A DNA stretch of 64,000 nt. It comes from Pyricularia pennisetigena. Lineage: Eukaryota; Ascomycota; Sordariomycetes; Magnaporthales; Pyriculariaceae. Below the pieces are notes generated by a model, which had not been told where the DNA came from, searched no databases, and worked only from the letters and a program-made list of their open reading frames with translations. A program made the translations under genes and the position numbers. Positions 53,601 to 64,000 of this stretch are shown here, piece by piece. The first letter of the stretch is position 1. Every line of letters begins with the position of its first letter. The DNA lies in contig NW_021940918.1 in assembly GCF_004337985.1 (NCBI RefSeq), forward strand, positions 186,001-250,000, written 5' to 3'.

Positions 53601-53867
53601 GCCCATCTGTCGGCTTACTATGTTGTTTTGATGCTTGCGAGTCACCACTGGTGCTGCCAGAGGTGTGTAATATTTGTAAATAAGTGTACAGCCATGAGGA
53701 CTATGAGACTAGAAAATGTACAGGACTGTAAAACACGCTTCCTTGTTGTCTTGGTCGCCCAACACTAGGTCTAGTCCACAAGTTGCCGTCATATAGTTGG
53801 CAAATGCCACCGCGAGACACAAGACAAAGATCATTAGTCATAATTTTCATACAGTCCAGGAGGGCAC

Positions 53868-56261
53868 TCATCTCCCCTGAAGTGCTGCTGCAGCTCTTTC
53901 AAGATACGCATTGAAACTCTTCACTTGGTCCAGCACACCAAGACCATGCCCGTTTGGACGGATCTGGTCTCCAACTCTCAGCATGAGCAGCTCCAAATTC
54001 GCCAGATCGGCCTGCTTCTGCTCTTTTGTCGAAAGCTCAGGTGCTGATCGACCCTCCTCAACGGCTAGCTCGATGTCTTGCATGGTAGATGAGATATGGA
54101 GGCGATGCTATGCGTAAGAAGAAGAAGAAGGGGGAAAAAAGCCGATTAGCTCCTTGACGGTCCCAGAGAGTGACTTTATGTATGGATATAATTGCCTGCT
54201 TACCATGATCTTTTGGCTTTCATTTTCATGTTTCATCCGAAGCGCGTCCCTGCGTAGCGCGACCTGTTCACGCTCTTTTCTCACATTGAGGATCTGATCA
54301 CGCAGTATGCGCTTCTCCCTCTGTGCAGATCGCAGACGTCTTCGAAGAGTCTGAAGATTATCGAGCGCAATGGTCTAAAATGATTCGGCATGAGCAGCCT
54401 GTACAAGGGGTATGTTTTGTGGGGGGAAGGGATGTGCTTACATGCTCGAGCATGTTGGTCCGCAGTTCCTCTCGGAACGCCTCTACTGCACCAATCTTTG
54501 TCTTGAGTTCTCTCCTCGTCGCAGCTTCTTCCACCCCGGAAACTTTGTTCCGGAGAATCCTCAACACATTTGCCGTCACCTCTTCACATAGTTGTGACAG
54601 GACATCAACAGAGTTGACGCCTTCACGACCTGCAAAAGGTATAGTCATCCCCAGCATCTCGTTGTCATCATCATCTGCGCCGCCTTCATCATCCATACCG
54701 CCTGGTTTTGGCCGTGTAAATCGTTGAACAGGGACTTGAATAGAACCGCCCCGTTGACGTTCGGGCTCATTGTCATCTGTAGGCGCTGTTTTCTTGCCCT
54801 TTGACCGGCCTGGACCGGGCTTCTTCTTCGTCGTTGTTTTCAGAGCCTTGGCTGCAGGCTGTTTCTGTACTGTCGGGCTCGTTGCCAATGGTGCCGCCCG
54901 GCGGCGCTTTGCTGCCTTCGGCTGGCGTTCTTCCGCGGTCGAGCTCAAGTCTGGAGACGCATCCAGAAGATCTACACGAGGACGTTTGTGACCTAGTCTT
55001 ATAGCTGCCTCTTGGTCGTTCGTTTCCTCGGCCTCCAAAGATTCTTCAGCTTCCTCCGCATCTCCAGGAATAGGATGGCTGGGGGTACCCCCAATGTGTG
55101 GAGCGGACCCGGCACTACCGTCAGCTCCTTGTGACACTTCAGAAGGTATCGGGGATAGCTCGTTGGTGGTGTCCTCCTCGACGGCCGGCTGCTTTTGAGG
55201 CTGCTGTTCAAGCACCGGGCTGGTAGCCTCGATGACCTTATGTTGTGAGATTCGCGGTCTTCCTCTTCCCCGCGTTTTCTGTAGTATCCTGGCAATCGGG
55301 GAGGACTGTGTAACAGTTACTGTCGCTGTCACCGTCCGATTTTCCAGGGACTGTTCATTAGCTGCAATATCAGAGTCCTTGCCCGTGGCGTCTAGACCTG
55401 CGCCCGTCATCTCGTTGACTGCGGCATCGTCTGAAGCCTGTGACAACCTAGCGCTTCTCCTCGATGATGAGGACGCTGGTGCCACGGGGCCGCCTCTGGG
55501 GGCTGCTGACAGCCTCTTTGCTCGCAATCTTCTCTCCGCTGGCGATGAAGAATCAACAGTATGATCAGGATCCCGTTGGCCCGATGATAGATACTGCTGC
55601 AGAATAGCACTCTGGTTGGCAGCAGCGCTAATGCGTGCCGGTACCCTCCTCCTATGCCCACTGCCTGGAGCATCGGCCGGGCTTTCCGTCACTTCTTCGG
55701 GAGGTTTTGTAGTCTTCTTTGCTGATCGAGAGATGCTACCGCTGGGAGGTCTGGCTTGATCGCCTGCAGCCTCAGGTGTCCCATGACCGGCATTGGGGGA
55801 AGAAGTTGCTGCCACCTCGGTTCTTAAAAGTTGACTCGGCTGGGATATATCCTGAGGGCTACTTGCAACCTTTTCCGATGGTGCTTGCGGTTGATCTGAG
55901 TCTGCACCTGATGGCTCTTCCTCGCCTTCCAAAGGTTCTGACTCGGGTTCAGCTAATGGCTCCTCTTCATCAAGTAAAACGAATTCACCAAATGATATAT
56001 CCTCCACTTGGTGTACTCTAGATGTTGTGTAGTTCGTCAGCTAGTATTCCAAGTATACTGGCCAGTGATACTTTTACTTTTGTTATCTTGTGTAAAAATA
56101 AAAATAAAAATAAACACAGAATTAGAACGACTGGTGCTACAGGGAGCATACCGGCCTCCGCGCAGCCTCTCGTGCATGCGCTCCTCACGACCTGATATCA
56201 AGGAAGCCGCGTCAGCTAGTTCATGCCACAATGAATTCAGTTAATTCTTACTAGTTGCCAT
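53868..56261 (-). CDS. AME1: Inner kinetochore subunit Ame1 / CENP-U-like
   Basis: Ame1/CENP-U belongs to the COMA part of the constitutive centromere network and links to the Mis12 complex. The predicted 678-residue protein has five exons: 56261-56252, 56191-56152, 56017-54442, 54374-54204 and 54107-53868, all GT-AG and in phase. The N-terminus MATSREERMHERLRGGRVHQVEDISFGEF is rebuilt by two tiny exons (10 and 40 nt). The middle is disordered with an AT-hook-like GRGRPR. The C-terminus has MTIPFAGREGVNSVDVLSQLCEEV, AVEAFREELRTNMLEH, a basic coiled coil (LRRRLRSAQREKRILRDQ) and HRLHISSTMQDIELAVEEGR. These match my memory of fungal Ame1 proteins. The exact family name is the least certain part of the call. 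Confidence 0.83.
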
Positions 56262-58238
56262 TCTGCGTGAAAGCCTTCAAAGGCAACTTTTCCTTCATTA
56301 GAGTAGGATGCATTTAGTCAATGTCATCTTTTGTTTTTTTGTGATGGTATTATTGTGAATTTAGTCCAAGTCATTGAGACGCGTTAGCTGAGAACGCGAC
56401 TGAACTATGGCGGGGACCGGCCAGCTACCTACCCTAACTAAATTACCTGTCTAGAGGTACCTGGGTACTTTCGAACAACTTGCCGACAGCTTCGGAGCCC
56501 AGTTGGGTGTGGGGCTTGCCGTAGTGCAACCCCACTAAACATGGTTGCATACACTCGGTAGTAGTCTCGATTTAGGGTAGGTCTATTCTGGACGTACATG
56601 TACCTCTGGCTCGTATCTCGATCTGGGAGACAAGAGAATTGTTGATGGCTTACAGAAATGGGTTAAAGGCGAACATGCATTCACCTGCTGCAATTTAATC
56701 TCCAGTAGCATCAGGTCAGCAAATGCCAAAGGGCTTATCCTATGCATTGGGTGGCGGCAAAGTAGCCGACTCGCAAATGAGCACAACAGGAAGCAACCAA
56801 GTAAAAACAAGTGCAGAAGCATCGGAAACGGCCCACTACTTTGCAAAGTGGCTCAGTTTGCCAACCAAATTGACCCGGCGTGAGACAAGGTGGTCGGGAC
56901 GGTTCAATGCGTTGTAATCCCATCCCCATGCCGGGTAATTAACTCCACCGGCTGCGTAGTAAGTAAGTAACTCGGCGATGGAGAGTAGGGTTGATGGTGA
57001 TCGGCTTGTTACGTTGCTTGCAAAAAAAGAAAGAAAAAAAAAAAAAAAAGCGTGAAATTTGACATCGGCATCTTGGCAAGTCTAACTTAATTCCATTGGC
57101 GCTGGTGTCAACATTTACGTTGGCCGCCTAGTTGGCCGGCGCATCTTGTTTTGGCCGTCCATGGTGGATTATTGGTTCATTCACTGCCCTCGCAGCAGAG
57201 GAATTCCAATGGCGGCTCCGATGAGGCCATCTGAAGTGACCCAAAGGAGGAAAAACAGAGCGGAAAGGAGCAATGCAACATCAGCACACGTGCAGCTGAG
57301 GTTTGGTTGGGCAGGCTCCTTTGTTAGCCTCACGTTGTTTGGAGTTCCAGGGCGAGCCTGAGCCCTGGGATGGATGCATGACAAGCCCCACTGCGGTTCC
57401 CTTAATCGCGGAACCCCCCAGTCCTACTCATACCCACAATGTACTGTACACCTACGACAGACAGCACGTATGCAATGTAGATAGATGGGAGGGAGGTGGG
57501 TGCCCGGGATAACTGCAGTAGTACCTTAATTAGTAGCATTGTTTTGGGGGCCCGGGCATCCTACGCCCAACGCCGCCCCGTCCGCTCTCACATGGATCTG
57601 AGGGAGGATTTATATTTCAACACTGCAGGCTAGTCTGCTCGAGCCTCAAACTTAAGTATTTCCATTCAACGGGTGCCGTGTCCACTCAACGTCCGATCAC
57701 CTCGTCGTCCTGCTCAAGCTGTTCGTACCGCCCCGATTTAGCGTCTCACCAACCGCCAAGAGAGCGAAGGGCAAGAAACCTGGACAGGCCGCGACCGGAG
57801 CCGAACTTGCTGTTTTTTTTTTTCTTTTCCTTTTTGGCCGGAAGGGGAACTGTAACCTGACAGAGAGCGACCTCATCCGCCCGTGAAGACAAGAGAACGC
57901 GCATGATCAAAAGATTCTCACGCGCCTGGAGGACTCGAAGCTACGATACGTTTCCAGCGGTTCACAACTACTTCGCACGACGCACCGGGATCTTCCAACC
58001 CACCCTACGTTACCTTGCCTTACCTAGGTACATACCTACCTACCTTTTTAGCCAGCCGTAGAGATTGCGCGTTGCATCCGAGCGCCAGTGGTCTTGGTAG
58101 CGCTGTGCACAACCTCGTACTCGCACAATTTATCACGCAGTCGTTGATCTCGATTCTGGAAAACAATCATCTTTACAGTTGTCTGCAACTTGGAGAACAA
58201 AGGTGCCGTCGAGACTTCACACACAACAAGGCATCGAG
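56262..58238. other. Divergent promoter region, AME1 / unknown gene, 2 kb
   Basis: Contains an A17 tract (about 57033-57049) and an ACCTACCTACC motif (about 58034-58045) shortly before the plus-strand gene. Short open frames have no support. No gene called. Confidence 0.45.
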
Positions 58239-59930
58239 ATGAAGAAGAAGGCCACCGACCAGCTCGTCTACGAGGAGGTCTTTCCACGCCCCAAACCGAC
58301 CGACCCATATGACTTCCCCAGCTTCCTTGAGCGAAACCTCGTCCTCGAGGTTCGCCAAGAGGTGCATTCCTTCTTTGGACACATAAGCGACCTGGAGTCC
58401 AAGTATCCGGGACTAGACTACACACATCCGACGCATCGCATGCGACTCAGCCGCTGGCAGTGGCATCGACGTCTTTTCCGCGCATTTGATGCACTTGGCC
58501 TTACCGACGCTGAGATCCATGGACTGACAAAGTGGGAAGGTACAAAATGGGCCAAGGAGCGCTATGAGAAGGACCAAGGCATCATCATCCGTGACACCAC
58601 CGCCGATTTCATCGGAGAGTGGGTACCGCCCGAAGAGCGTCCGGCCTCGCCCTCCCCATCAAGCAGTCATGGTGACCAGGAAGCGAGGGCCGAGGATAGC
58701 GACGATGAGGTTCAGGCCAGCGTTGGTGTGGAGCTCAACGAGCGTCTAGTCCAGCGGGCGGCTGCCCATCTTGCTGGTGACATGTCTGAGCCTTTGGACG
58801 AGGAGTGGGAACAGTGGCTCAAGGCTGCTCTTGAGGCGGGCGAGTTTCCTTTGATCGAAGCCGAGCTCCAAAACCGGCAGGCGGGTAACAGACCATTTGA
58901 CATCAACCTGGCACATGTCGTACCGCAACATATAATGGCCGCTGCAACCTCGGGGCGCTGGAGCGATGTTCCTAGTGCGTTGCAGAGCATTTTACGCCCA
59001 GAGTTGCAGCGAAATAGCCGTAACCGGCCTGAGGCGCGGGTCCCGATGAGCCAGAACTTTGCACGCAGAACCCCCGGTGAAAGAAACTGGCTTTCAGCCT
59101 CACGCTCTGTTACCACAAGGCGGCCCGTTCCTGAAGCAGAGACCGATCACCCAAGTTTAGCAGACCCCGTTCAACCACTCCCTTCGTCTCGAGAAAGGGA
59201 GTTCACACCCGCATATGGTAACCGACCGGCCGAGCACACTAGACGACGGGCCGCAGATCGCCTCGAAGCCGAGGCTGTTGCGGCCGCGGCTTTGCTTGAG
59301 AGGCCCCATGAAGGTACTCCCGGCAGACGAGCTGAGGCCGAGTTCTTCCTCACGCGTATCGCGGAAAGGAACAGGCTTCGATCCAGTCTCACGGAGCGTA
59401 GACCAACCCCCGAGACAAGAAGAGTCACATCATCAGCCACACCACAGCCGACCGCGACAGCACGAGTACCAACCCAGCCCTCTCAGATTAGTTATCAGGA
59501 TTCCCGCGGGTCAGCGACTCCCTCAGCCAGCGCTAGTGCCACAGCCACACGCACCTCATCTCCAGCTCGCCGACCACTTGGCTCTCTATCGTCCGACCTC
59601 GAGGCACTCAGCAGGGCCCGCGAAGCTGTCCTGAGCCGCGCGGCCGAGTCCTCGTCAGAGCAGCAAGCCAGTCCCAACACCTCATTGGCAGAGCAAGAGC
59701 GCAGACGGCTCCGGTTGCCCACAGCAGAGGAGCTTATGGCCCTGGAGGAGGCGGCAGCGGCAGATCGTCGATCATTACTGAACATCCAACGTGACCTCAC
59801 AAACCTAACGCAAAGGTATCATGAGCTGAGTGCTTCCAACACAACTGAGCCCGGAGCGACGAGGCGTCGGATCACTGTGCGCATCCCTAGCATAGGTCCT
59901 GCACCGCCCACAGCTGAGCACACCCCGTAA
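58239..59930 (+). CDS. Unknown fungal protein, structured N-terminus, disordered rest
   Basis: Single-exon gene, 563 residues, not recognised. The start is the first ATG (58239), before KKKATDQLVYEEVFPRP; the frame is open further upstream without another ATG. Residues about 1-130 look folded and conserved: PYDFPSFLERNLVLEVRQEV, RWQWHRRLFRAFDALGLTDA, and LTKWEGTKWAKERYEKDQG. Residues about 165-215 contain an acidic patch and a second helical segment (MSEPLDEEWEQWLKAALEAG). The rest is low-complexity, rich in Arg, Ala, Ser, Thr and Pro, with a short terminal coil. Coding character is clear from length and composition; no function can be assigned. Confidence 0.75.
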   Translation: MKKKATDQLVYEEVFPRPKPTDPYDFPSFLERNLVLEVRQEVHSFFGHISDLESKYPGLDYTHPTHRMRLSRWQWHRRLFRAFDALGLTDAEIHGLTKWEGTKWAKERYEKDQGIIIRDTTADFIGEWVPPEERPASPSPSSSHGDQEARAEDSDDEVQASVGVELNERLVQRAAAHLAGDMSEPLDEEWEQWLKAALEAGEFPLIEAELQNRQAGNRPFDINLAHVVPQHIMAAATSGRWSDVPSALQSILRPELQRNSRNRPEARVPMSQNFARRTPGERNWLSASRSVTTRRPVPEAETDHPSLADPVQPLPSSREREFTPAYGNRPAEHTRRRAADRLEAEAVAAAALLERPHEGTPGRRAEAEFFLTRIAERNRLRSSLTERRPTPETRRVTSSATPQPTATARVPTQPSQISYQDSRGSATPSASASATATRTSSPARRPLGSLSSDLEALSRAREAVLSRAAESSSEQQASPNTSLAEQERRRLRLPTAEELMALEEAAAADRRSLLNIQRDLTNLTQRYHELSASNTTEPGATRRRITVRIPSIGPAPPTAEHTP

Positions 59931-60847
59931 GCTCGGGTAGCCGTCCAGTCCTTCGGAGGTGATGCTCAAGAACATTGGTTTTAAAAGAGTTTCATTTTCC
60001 CAACACAACGTTGTGGTAGAGTAGACCAAAAAAAAAAAAAAAAGGACTATCGCTTCAGTCATCGTCTTCATCCACGGCTCTGGCGATAGCCTGGCTGGGT
60101 TTAATGTGGGGAAAGAGCATGTTTCGTCTCTTTTATTTCTATTCCCATTTTGAGCAAGCATCGGAGGTATACTAATCGGAACAGGGATGGTGGATATGAT
60201 TAAGAGCTAAAAACTTTGCCCATTTTTCCCCTTTGCTTTTTTTTTTTTTTTCTTGTTTGTTTCTTGAAGACTTTGACATCATTTTTCGCTGCCTTGAATG
60301 TTTCTTGCTACCATCATGAATAGATTTGCTACATGAGCGCATTCTGGCCATCTATGGAGAACATGGCATACAGGCAAACGTGTCGGAGCGGACCGCGGTA
60401 ATGCATATTTCGGGTTTTATAGCACATCTGACGAACACGCAAGACCACATAATCTTGGACAGATGATATGACATCCTACAAAGTGGTTCGCACGATGATC
60501 CCATTGTTTATTTAATTTTGTTTCGTTTGCCTAGGGTGAAACTAATCTCTTATGGGAGCTTAGAGAAACCAACCATATGCATCTTGTCAAAGGCGACTCT
60601 TAACCTCAATACCCAATCCATTTATTTCCATCGAGACTTTGCCCGCCAGACAATAATATTTTATACAAAAGCTTTAGCAAAAGAAAAAAAGAAAAAGAAA
60701 AAAAAAGTCATCAACGCTCCCTTTAAACGCCAAACACACAACGCCATACGAAAGCGGAAATAAATGTATAATAAAACTCCAAAGGCATAAAAGTAATTGA
60801 GTCGAGACAGCCGATCAGTAAGTAAAGAATCAAAAGCCGCATCAAGG
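59931..60847. other. Intergenic, convergent with GCN5
   Basis: 3' flanks of two convergent genes. Contains an A16 run (about 60028-60043) and a T-rich tract (60238-60251). No exon seen. Confidence 0.5.
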
Positions 60848-62155
60848 TCACGGTTCAAGATGTGACCACTCGGGAATGGCCTTGATCTGCTGCCACATGA
60901 ACTTCTCGAGCTTGTTGGCTGATTTTGCATACGGAGTAGACTCATTGTTGTACTTGCGGCAGTTGTCAAAGATGAGCTTGGCATCGCGGATAAAGTCCTC
61001 AGGCGTCGGGTATTGGTCCATCTCGAGCTTGTTCTCCATGGTGGACAGATCCATGGGCTCCTTGATGACCTCGTAGTAGTCGGCGACGTCGTCCTTATTG
61101 ACGGGTACCAGGAATGGCCACGCGCTCTGGTGGTTCTGCATATCGTTAAGCAGGTGAAGCAGCTGGTTGTAGTTGGGTCCGTGGCGTGGCTGCCTCGCCA
61201 ACTCGTCCATGTCGGGGGACCAGCCAGAGGCGCGGATGGCGCTGATGGACAGCGGGTCGATGGGCTCAATGCCGTTCTTCCACTGCTTCGGCGGCTGATG
61301 AACAATGTGGGATTTTGAAAATGCGCGGATCTTGGCATGGACGCACTCCTTTTGCTTCAGCAACATGCGGCCCATTTCAAGGTAACGTATTCGCGGGAGC
61401 ATGCTGCATTGCATTATGGTGCCGCCCTCGTAGTCCTTGATGTAACCCATCCATACAGACTTTGGCAAGGTAATCTCCTTGGTGAACCCCTGTTTTTTAA
61501 AGTATCCGATGGCATAATTGTCTGCGTAGGTTAGGAAGTGCATCACGTCCGACGTGGCCTTCACGTAGTCTTTTAAATGCGACATGAGATGCGCGCCATA
61601 GCCTTTGACTTGTTGGTCGCTGCTTATAGCGCAAAACACAATCTCTGCAAACTGGCGACCTTTGAAGGGACGGTACGTGATGCCGCCGACGACCTCGAGG
61701 GGCTTTTTGACAATGGCGATGGAAAGATGTGTTCGGTCGTAGACAAGGCGCGCAATATAGTCCTTTGGCATTTTGGGAAGTTGTTTCTGAAAGATGCATT
61801 TCAGCCCGGTCAGGATAATGAGGGACTCGCGCTCGTTATCGTTGTTGACAACGCGAAACTCTATCTCGCCGTTGCGCTCCTCGATAACGGCCGGCTTCTC
61901 GGGGAACGGGATCCGTGCTATCTCGGCGGGCTTCTTCTTTTCGGGTGAGTCGGGCGATTCATGTTTTGGTCGTTTCGCCGACACTGGAGAGGCCGGGTCC
62001 TCGGTTGCTTTGCGCTTCCCATTTGTACCTGTAACGAGAGGGTGGGGAGAAGAGCTGTTAGACAATACTGCAGCGCGATGGAAACGCAAAGTGGCGAGAA
62101 GCAAGAGTGGATGGAAAAGCAATAGCTACTTACTATCTTCTGTTGCTGTAGACAT
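60848..62155 (-). CDS. GCN5: Histone acetyltransferase Gcn5 (SAGA/ADA)
   Basis: Catalytic subunit of SAGA that acetylates histone H3 tails. The predicted 400-residue protein has exons 62155-62134 and 62028-60848; the first coding exon has only 22 nt. After a basic, disordered N-terminus ([18 protein letters not shown]) comes the GNAT HAT domain: [39 protein letters not shown] with catalytic Glu136, and the acetyl-CoA site [10 protein letters not shown]. The C-terminal bromodomain holds [20 protein letters not shown] and [12 protein letters not shown]. Everything expected is present and the length is near the yeast protein (439). It is divergent from OST5 over 727 bp, with a CAA-rich leader (TTG repeats on the plus strand, about 62164-62192). 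Confidence 0.96.
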
Positions 62156-62882
62156 TTGTGACTGTCGTTGTTGTTGTCGTTGTTGTTGCTGCGTCGTGGA
62201 GACCTCTATAGACCTGTTGGTTGCTGATTTGGCATTTCGTCGATGAGATAGATGGTGTCGCGTAAACCCGTTTGGCTACGGCGGAGAGTTGATGTTTGAT
62301 TGAATTGTCGTCACTGGGCTTACCTTATCGTAGCTCAAAGGTTCCACGTGATAGGTGCAGACAGGGGAATATGCCCCCCTGCCAAGCCAATCATTGATCC
62401 CCGCAAGTGGGATGGAGACTGCGGGAGGGAGCAAGGCAGGGGTTGGTTCGACAGGGGAACGGATGGCCCATTCGCGATTCGATTTAGCCACGGTAGCTTT
62501 GGAGCTTTCCAGTTTGTGGTGGACGTGAGGACGAGACTGAGCACTGAGCACCACGACATAATTCCAATTGATTCGACGACTCCATTGCGAAGGCCGAATC
62601 GCGATCGCGGTCAACTAACAAGATATCAATCGATTGAGGTCATAAAATTGTACTGTCTTTTCTGTTAGTTCTCTTTCCCTATCCTCGTCAGGCTATCTAT
62701 GCTCCTGTAAAATTCCAATTGAGTTGCAAATGTTGTCCGCAGGCTCGACCTGTCTTTATGGCCAATGTTTGCCCTTAACCTCGCAGCTTCTGACAATCCA
62801 AGCTAACCTTGCCTCTTTCACCGCCAGCATTCACGCACACGACACCAGTCGCATTCCAAAACAAGCAACGAGGACGAGGCAC
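62156..62882. other. Divergent promoter region, GCN5 / OST5
   Basis: Holds the CAA-rich GCN5 leader at the left and the OST5 leader at the right. No exon of either gene beyond those listed was recognised. Confidence 0.5.
62164..62192. repeat. TTG/TCG-rich microsatellite in GCN5 leader
   Basis: Read on the minus (mRNA) strand it is CAACAACAACGACAACAACAACGACAG-like, a leader rich in CAA units. Confidence 0.75.
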
Positions 62883-63273
62883 ATGGATTCATCACTATAC
62901 CAGCTCTGGCAGGAGTCGTCTAGCGACCTCTTCCAACCAGCCCTGGCCAAGGGCAACCAGACCCTCGCCGCCGCCCTTCTGCTCGCCCTCGGCATTACTT
63001 CGACCGGCCTCTTCGCGTTGAGTAGGTTACACCCTGCAAAACTCACTCGAGACGATGTTTCTCGCTCAGAGGCGCTCACGTTCATTTCCATTTTAGACCG
63101 TTCGTTCGTAAATATTGTCGCTGTTGGTGTGCCAGCATCACTGGCATTGGCGTAAGACTCCTCGAAACGGAACCCTTGGGTTCGGATTCAAACTAGCAAA
63201 TTACAGCTCTAACAACAGACGGTATAGGTTCGGTGTGGTCTACTTGTTCTGCGCAGTTGGGGTTTATGTTTAA
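62883..63273 (+). CDS. OST5: Oligosaccharyltransferase subunit Ost5
   Basis: Small two-helix subunit of the ER oligosaccharyltransferase. The predicted protein has 79 residues from three exons, 62883-63021, 63097-63151 and 63228-63273, all GT-AG and in phase; no single open frame covers it. It starts MDSSLYQLWQESSSDLFQP, has two membrane helices (about 28-45 and 50-74) and ends GVYV, exactly the end of yeast Ost5. The N-terminal LYQLWQ..FQP and the conserved FAL linker also fit. It is too short and spliced for simple ORF finding. Divergent from GCN5; the next gene, RAD1, starts 203 bp after its stop. Confidence 0.86.
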
Positions 63274-63476
63274 GAAGAAGTGCAAGATACCCGCTCCAGA
63301 ACCGGAGCACTATCCGTAACCTTAGTCGGGTAAAGAACCTCTCAGTTGGGGAGGACAAATCAAAAACAACTTTCTTGTTCTGTGACCCGTACTTGGCAGT
63401 GACACGGGCTTTGATATTTTTCTTTTTGAGATTCTCGCCACTAAACCAGCTATTCGCTATAACAAACACAAACAAC

Positions 63477-64000
63477 ATGGCGGATGCTGCGAGGTCGCAG
63501 TCGGGTCCTGGACTCTTCAGGGCCGTAACGAGCTCTACTCGTCCATTACATCAGCTTTTGAGGGCAATAAGCTTCACAAACAAGATTCACGTTGAAATTT
63601 CTGAAGATGGTATCCGGTTCACGGCCGAGCATGCTCGTGTTATGCAAGGTAGGCCCATCACGGTAGATGCTCAAAGACAGTGCGGCCTTTTGTATTATCC
63701 ATCCAAGATACTGACCCTTCGGGCTTAGGAGTTGCTTCTCTGAACAAGACCCTTTTCAGTACTTTTATCTTGAACCTTCCCGAGGCGGCTGCTCAAGGTG
63801 AAGAAGAAGATGAGAACGCGCCCTTAGTTCCCAATTTCCAAATCTCTCTTCCAGCGCTCATAGAAACACTACAGCTTTTTGGTCTGGCGGATGCAGCTGC
63901 TCGGCAGGCCAAAAATGAGGCGGATCCTTACCGCAGCAACTTGAGAAACTATCGCCCTGATGCCTTTAGCAACCAAACCCTGGGCGTTGCGGGTACTTGC
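63477..64000 (+). CDS. RAD1: Checkpoint clamp subunit Rad1 (9-1-1), 5' part
   Basis: Rad1 (yeast Rad17) is a subunit of the Rad9-Hus1-Rad1 DNA-damage clamp. The window shows exons 63477-63648 and 63729 onward, running off the edge in frame. The protein starts MADAARSQSGPGLFRAVTSS and shows the N-terminal clamp features LHQLLRAISFTNKIHVEISEDGIRF and NKTLFSTFILNLPE, followed by LPALIETLQLFG. This is about 148 of an expected 300-420 residues. The intron (63649-63728) rejoins as MQGVASLNKT. The C-terminal clamp half and stop lie beyond the window. Confidence 0.93.

Noticed and set aside
1..64000. CRISPR array, rRNA, prophage or transposase genes
   Set aside because: No regularly spaced repeats, rRNA motifs or transposase-like frames were found; the gene content is eukaryotic nuclear.

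Overview
This 64 kb window is nuclear DNA from a filamentous ascomycete. The genes have short GT-AG introns (about 45-230 bp), intergenic spacers of 0.2-2.4 kb, and proteins typical of Pezizomycotina (Scm3, Spc7, Ame1, GPI-anchored DUF7707-like and GH76 proteins). The proteins look most like Sordariomycetes. I recall that in Magnaporthe oryzae the IMPDH, ATG14, CK2-alpha and ATG6 genes have neighbouring locus numbers, which fits the left end of this window and points to Magnaporthales, but I could not check this. No rRNA, CRISPR array, transposon ORF or convincing tRNA was seen. Two undetermined bases lie at 47228-47229.

Layout. 1-15 kb: the 3' part of IMP dehydrogenase (+), ATG14 (-), two small fungal-specific genes in tight tandem (+), CK2 catalytic subunit (+), the CENP-A chaperone SCM3 (-), and ATG6/Beclin (+). 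15-30 kb: kinetochore scaffold SPC7/KNL1 (-), an M28 glutaminyl cyclase-like enzyme ending in KDEL (-), a GPI-anchored Cys-rich surface protein (+), a choline/ethanolamine phosphotransferase (+), and an SDR dehydrogenase (+). 30-45 kb: PX protein YPT35 (-), OST subunit SWP1 (+), a repeat plus coiled-coil protein of unknown function (+), a small secreted Cys protein (-), LETM1/MDM38 (-), and mitochondrial adenylate kinase ADK2 (+). 45-64 kb: secreted GH76 mannanase (-), an ERD2-type KDEL receptor with a long acidic tail (-), RPS11/uS17 (+), a twin-CX9C protein (+), inner kinetochore AME1/CENP-U (-), an unknown 563-residue protein (+), GCN5 (-), OST5 (+), and the 5' part of RAD1 of the 9-1-1 clamp (+, cut by the window end).

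Functional themes. Two partners of autophagy PI3K complex I (ATG14, ATG6) lie about 10 kb apart. Three centromere/kinetochore proteins (SCM3, SPC7, AME1), two oligosaccharyltransferase subunits (SWP1, OST5), and a KDEL-bearing ER enzyme with a KDEL-receptor family member share the window. Most of it is conserved housekeeping DNA. The accessory interest lies in the secreted proteins, the lineage-restricted unknown proteins and the recurrent A/T homopolymers of about 30 nt. Gene models were built by hand from reading frame, splice consensus and family resemblance; no alignment or RNA data were available.
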